8,316 nt of DNA from Nitrospirota bacterium (GTDB lineage: Bacteria > Nitrospirota > Nitrospiria > Nitrospirales > Nitrospiraceae). Position 1 is the first letter of the stretch. The number at the start of each line of letters is the position of its first letter. Below, in pieces: positions 6,006 to 8,316 of the stretch. A model generated the notes under the pieces. It made no database searches. It had not been told where the DNA came from and saw only the letters and a list, made by a program, of their open reading frames with translations. Position numbers and translations under genes: made by a program. Where the stretch lies: NCBI GenBank assembly GCA_016201805.1, contig JACQCB010000071.1:1-8316 (forward strand), read 5' to 3'.

Positions 6006-6015
6006 GGATGACATG

Positions 6016-6058
6016 AAAAAGCCCCGAGTCACATTTGCAGAGTGGCTCGGGGCTTTTT
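6016..6058. terminator. Strong intrinsic terminator, near-symmetrical and probably bidirectional
   Basis: A 17-bp stem with a single G-U pair (6016-6032 with 6042-6058) and a 9-nt loop has the core GCCCCGAG/CTCGGGGC. It starts with AAAAA and ends with TTTTT, so it can terminate transcription from either side. It closes the chaperone/gamma-subunit unit and isolates it from the radical SAM gene. Confidence 0.92.
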
Positions 6059-6117
6059 ATTGACTGATGGACCCTCAGAATCCCTTGAAATATGAGCACT
6101 GTCGGCCGATGTTGGTG

Positions 6118-6147
6118 TTGCATTCGCACGAGAGGCGGGTGTATAAG
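6118..6147 (+). promoter_or_regulatory. Sigma-70-type promoter for the radical SAM gene
   Basis: TTGCAT (6118-6123), an 18-bp spacer and TATAAG (6142-6147) lie just after the terminator, giving a leader of about 55 nt. With the strong terminator upstream, the radical SAM gene is its own transcription unit. Confidence 0.55.
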
Positions 6148-6207
6148 AAACGACGGTAAGTGCGTGTTGGGTTCCCCTGCAACATCATCGCGTACTAAAG
6201 GTTTCTT

Positions 6208-7989
6208 GTGAAGATATCCTTGTTGTTTCCCCCTACCTGGCATCCTTCTCAGCCGTATCTGAGCCTGCCGTCGCTGACCGGATTTCTTGTGCAGGCCGGC
6301 GTGAAGAACGTCACGCAGCGCGACCTTGGGATCGAACTGCTCGATACGATCCTGACCCAAAAGTACGGGGAGGAGGTCTACGCGAGGCTCGTCGAGAAAA
6401 TGAAGAAGCTCGAGCGGGAGCGAACGGGGGACACGGGGCCCAACAGCGCCGAACATTACGCGCGTTTAGTCGAATCGCTGGACCGGTTCCCGTACCTCAT
6501 CGATCGCATCGAGCCGGCCAAGGAATCCCTGCGCGGGGAAGAGTTCTATGAGATCGAACGGTATCGTGAAAGTCTCTTTCTGATCGATAAGTGGCTGGAA
6601 CTGGTATCGAGCATCTATTTTCCGACGCGCCTGACCGTCGTGGACAACCAGTTCAGCACCTATTCCATCTACTCGTCCAAGGACCTGATGAAAGCCATCG
6701 TGGACGAGGAGCAGAATCCCTACATCGCCCTGTTCCGTGATCGGTTCCTTCCCTCGATCCTGGCGGACCGGCCCGACCTCGTGGGGGTCTCGATCACGGC
6801 AACCTCCCAGATCATCCCCGGGCTCACGCTCTGCCGATTGATCAAACAGGCCGATCCGGAGGTGCACCTGACGATCGGGGGGAGCATCTTTACCCGGCTC
6901 GTGGACAACCTGCGTCGCTGCCCGTCCTTGTTCGAACTGACCGACGATTTTATCGTGTTTGAAGGAGAGACGGCTCTGCTCGAACTGGTCAATCAGCTGG
7001 ACGGCAAGCGGGACTTCAGCAAGGTGCCGAACCTGATCCACCGGCAGAACGGCAAGATCACGGTCAACCAGCCGTTCTATTCGGAGAACATCGACGCCTT
7101 GCCCGCGCCGAACTACGACGGGTTTCCGCTCGGGCGGTATCTGGCTCCGAAGACCGTCTTGCCGGTCCAGTTTTCCCGTGGCTGCTATTACAAGGACTGC
7201 GCCTTCTGCGCCTTGACTCTCGACCATCAAAACTTCAGGCAGAAGGACCCCGGCAAGACGGTCGATGATCTGCAGATGCTCTCGAACAAGTATCAGACAC
7301 CCTACTTTTTTTTCACCGACGAGTGCTTCGCCCTGTCTCCGACCAAGCGGATGTGCCAGCAACTACAGGACCGGAATCTGAATCTGCAATGGACCTGCGA
7401 GATGCGGTTCGAAAAGAATTTGTCTCGGGATTTGCTGACGCAGATGCGGGACGCCGGCTGCCTGAAAATCGTCTTCGGCCTGGAATCGTTCAACCAGCGG
7501 ATGATGGACTTTATGAAGAAGGGCATTGCCCAGGCGAGCGTCCGTCGCATCACGGAGGACTGCCTTGATCTGGGCATCGCCATTCACTGCTACATCATCG
7601 CCGGGTTTCCGACTGAGACGGAGGAGGAAGCGCTGGAGACGATGAATTTCATCGTCGAGAACAAGCGGCTGCACTCGTCCTACGGGTTCTCCTGCCAGCC
7701 CTGTCTGTTTGACCTGGAAAAGGAAGCCCCCATCATGAGCGATCCCGGCAGCTACGGGATCCGGCGCATCATGCGGCCCGCTTCGGAAGATTTGAGCCTG
7801 GGGTTCTTCTACGAAGTTCAGGAAGGGATGACACCGGACCAGGCCGAGCGGGTCTACCAGCACATCTACGGGAAAATCAGCGAAGTGGTCTGCGAGTTGC
7901 CTTTCAATTATTCCATGGCGGACGGGCTGCTCTATATTGCCCGGGCCAAGGACCAGGCCAGACAGGTTCCCCAGCCAACCGGTTCCTGA
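6208..7989 (+). CDS. B12-binding-domain-type radical SAM protein
   Basis: The protein has 593 aa. The N-terminal part is a cobalamin-binding-like Rossmann domain: LLFPPTWHPSQPYLSLPSLTGFL at the start, LVGVSITATSQIIPGL (191-206), LTIGGSIFTRLV (221-232) and FEGETALLELV (251-261). The usual DxHxxG motif for the lower axial His is absent. A helical insertion (about 41-185) separates the first strand from the rest. The radical SAM core follows: SRGCYYKDCAFC with Cys326, Cys331 and Cys334, that is CX4CX2C rather than the canonical CX3CX2C, then FGLESFNQRMMDFMKKG (423-439) and GFPTETEEEA (466-475). It would reductively cleave SAM for a methylation, rearrangement or similar reaction; the substrate is unknown. 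The start is GTG 6208, with AAAGG at 6197-6201 spaced 6 nt. It has its own promoter and is isolated by the upstream terminator, so a link to the molybdoenzyme genes is unproven. Confidence 0.92.
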   Translation: MKISLLFPPTWHPSQPYLSLPSLTGFLVQAGVKNVTQRDLGIELLDTILTQKYGEEVYARLVEKMKKLERERTGDTGPNSAEHYARLVESLDRFPYLIDRIEPAKESLRGEEFYEIERYRESLFLIDKWLELVSSIYFPTRLTVVDNQFSTYSIYSSKDLMKAIVDEEQNPYIALFRDRFLPSILADRPDLVGVSITATSQIIPGLTLCRLIKQADPEVHLTIGGSIFTRLVDNLRRCPSLFELTDDFIVFEGETALLELVNQLDGKRDFSKVPNLIHRQNGKITVNQPFYSENIDALPAPNYDGFPLGRYLAPKTVLPVQFSRGCYYKDCAFCALTLDHQNFRQKDPGKTVDDLQMLSNKYQTPYFFFTDECFALSPTKRMCQQLQDRNLNLQWTCEMRFEKNLSRDLLTQMRDAGCLKIVFGLESFNQRMMDFMKKGIAQASVRRITEDCLDLGIAIHCYIIAGFPTETEEEALETMNFIVENKRLHSSYGFSCQPCLFDLEKEAPIMSDPGSYGIRRIMRPASEDLSLGFFYEVQEGMTPDQAERVYQHIYGKISEVVCELPFNYSMADGLLYIARAKDQARQVPQPTGS

Positions 7990-8017
7990 GGCGTGCCGTC
8001 AGAAGCCCTTGTTTTTT
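7986..8017 (+). terminator. Weak possible terminator after the radical SAM gene
   Basis: A small imperfect stem (CTGA at 7986-7989 with TCAG at 7999-8002, with a few inner pairs) is followed 9 nt later by a run of six T (8012-8017). A second short hairpin (CAGCC/GGCTG, 8027-8039) precedes GTTT. Either could end the transcript; both are weak. Confidence 0.3.
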
Positions 8018-8050
8018 CATCCTCATCAGCCAGAGGCTGGTTTCAGCAGG

Positions 8051-8080
8051 TTGACGCTGTCGGATGCTTCTGGCTATAAT
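8051..8080 (+). promoter_or_regulatory. Strong sigma-70-type promoter for the 3'-terminal gene
   Basis: TTGACG (8051-8056), an 18-bp spacer and TATAAT (8075-8080) are close to consensus. The -10 context TGGCTATAATC is the same 11-mer as at 1937-1947. The transcript would start near 8087, about 35 nt before the ATG at 8122. Confidence 0.75.
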
Positions 8081-8121
8081 CCCCCGCATTGAAATCATGA
8101 GGAAAGGGGTGGTACAGGGCC

Positions 8122-8316
8122 ATGGCACAGGAGGTACTGGAGAGAGGGAGGAGCGACGAGCAGGGGTTGCTGTTCGACTCCACGGTGAAGCTCCTGTTCT
8201 TGGCCGGATTCCTCGAGCTGGTCCTCTACCGGCTCGTGTCGCGGCTCGGCATGCACCTGAGCAAACTGGCCCAGCAGCACGAGTGGCTGCGCCTCACCTT
8301 CAAAGCCCTCTCTGCC
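8122..8316 (+). CDS. Unidentified protein, N-terminal 65 residues, possibly membrane-associated
   Basis: An open frame runs from ATG 8122 to the window edge without a stop. The translation starts MAQEVLERGRSDEQGLLF, followed by a hydrophobic stretch (about residues 24-36, LLFLAGFLELVLY) interrupted by one Glu and then by basic residues, and an amphipathic helix with QQHEW. The hydrophobic part is shorter than a typical transmembrane helix, so it could be a membrane-associated or a buried helix. A purine-rich AAGGGG (8104-8109) lies 12 nt upstream, a loose SD; the strong promoter at 8051-8080 supports expression. I do not recognise the family. An overlapping frame from ATG 8098 is also open, but it gives an Arg/Pro/Ala-rich sequence typical of a shadow frame. 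Confidence 0.65.
   Translation, partial: MAQEVLERGRSDEQGLLFDSTVKLLFLAGFLELVLYRLVSRLGMHLSKLAQQHEWLRLTFKALSA

Noticed and set aside
4977..6032. A 351-codon minus-strand frame opposite the gamma-subunit gene
   Set aside because: It is very rich in Arg, His and Pro, typical of antisense shadows, and runs into the terminator; the plus-strand gene has a signal peptide and family motifs.
6466..7362. A 298-codon minus-strand frame opposite the radical SAM gene
   Set aside because: It is antisense to conserved radical SAM motifs and has no family features of its own.
6208..8316. RiPP biosynthesis locus with the radical SAM protein as maturase
   Set aside because: No precursor peptide, leader-binding domain or transporter gene is seen in the window; the downstream partial protein does not look like a precursor.

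Overview
This 8.3 kb window looks like part of the chromosome of a Nitrospira-type nitrite oxidiser (phylum Nitrospirota) or a close relative. The basis is the gene set. A secreted haem-binding gamma subunit of the type II DMSO-reductase family (the NxrC/EbdC/DdhC kind), a TorD/NarJ-like molybdoenzyme chaperone and a NapG-like four-cluster ferredoxin sit together, flanked by a sigma-54 activator and a WD40 propeller protein. The DNA is fairly GC-rich. The taxonomic call is an inference from families; no rRNA or catalytic nxrA/nxrB gene lies in the window.

Layout. 1-741 (+): the C-terminal part of a sigma-54-dependent (NtrC-like) activator, cut by the window edge, with an unusual four-cysteine module before its Fis-type HTH. 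748-1851 (-): a complete seven-bladed WD40 propeller protein, convergent with the activator and only 6 bp from it. 1852-2101: a divergent intergenic region with a good sigma-70 promoter whose -35 box lies inside a 14-bp perfect palindrome. 2102-3100 (+): an uncharacterised 332-aa protein with an HExxH motif and two C-terminal CxxC knuckles. 3115-3732 (+): a ferredoxin with four [4Fe-4S] motifs and a twin-arginine-like N-terminus, 14 bp downstream and probably co-transcribed. 3733-3942: a promoter-bearing spacer. 3943-4908 (+): the TorD/NarJ-like chaperone. 5001-5954 (+): the Sec-exported haem gamma subunit, probably co-transcribed with the chaperone. 5955-6058: hairpins ending in a strong, near-symmetrical intrinsic terminator. 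6208-7989 (+): a separate transcription unit for a B12-domain-type radical SAM protein with a CX4CX2C cluster motif. 8122-end (+): the first 65 codons of an unidentified, possibly membrane-associated protein behind a strong promoter.

How the genes may work together. The TorD-like protein would insert cofactor into, and hold back for export, a molybdopterin catalytic subunit encoded elsewhere. The haem gamma subunit would accept electrons from that enzyme's Fe-S chain, and the four-cluster ferredoxin could relay electrons or assist assembly. The HExxH/CxxC protein, expressed with the ferredoxin, is the most interesting unknown and may be a maturation factor. The absence of any alpha or beta subunit beside these accessory genes suggests a dispersed enzyme complex, as I recall for Nitrospira NXR gamma-subunit candidates. 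The radical SAM gene appears to be an independent unit.
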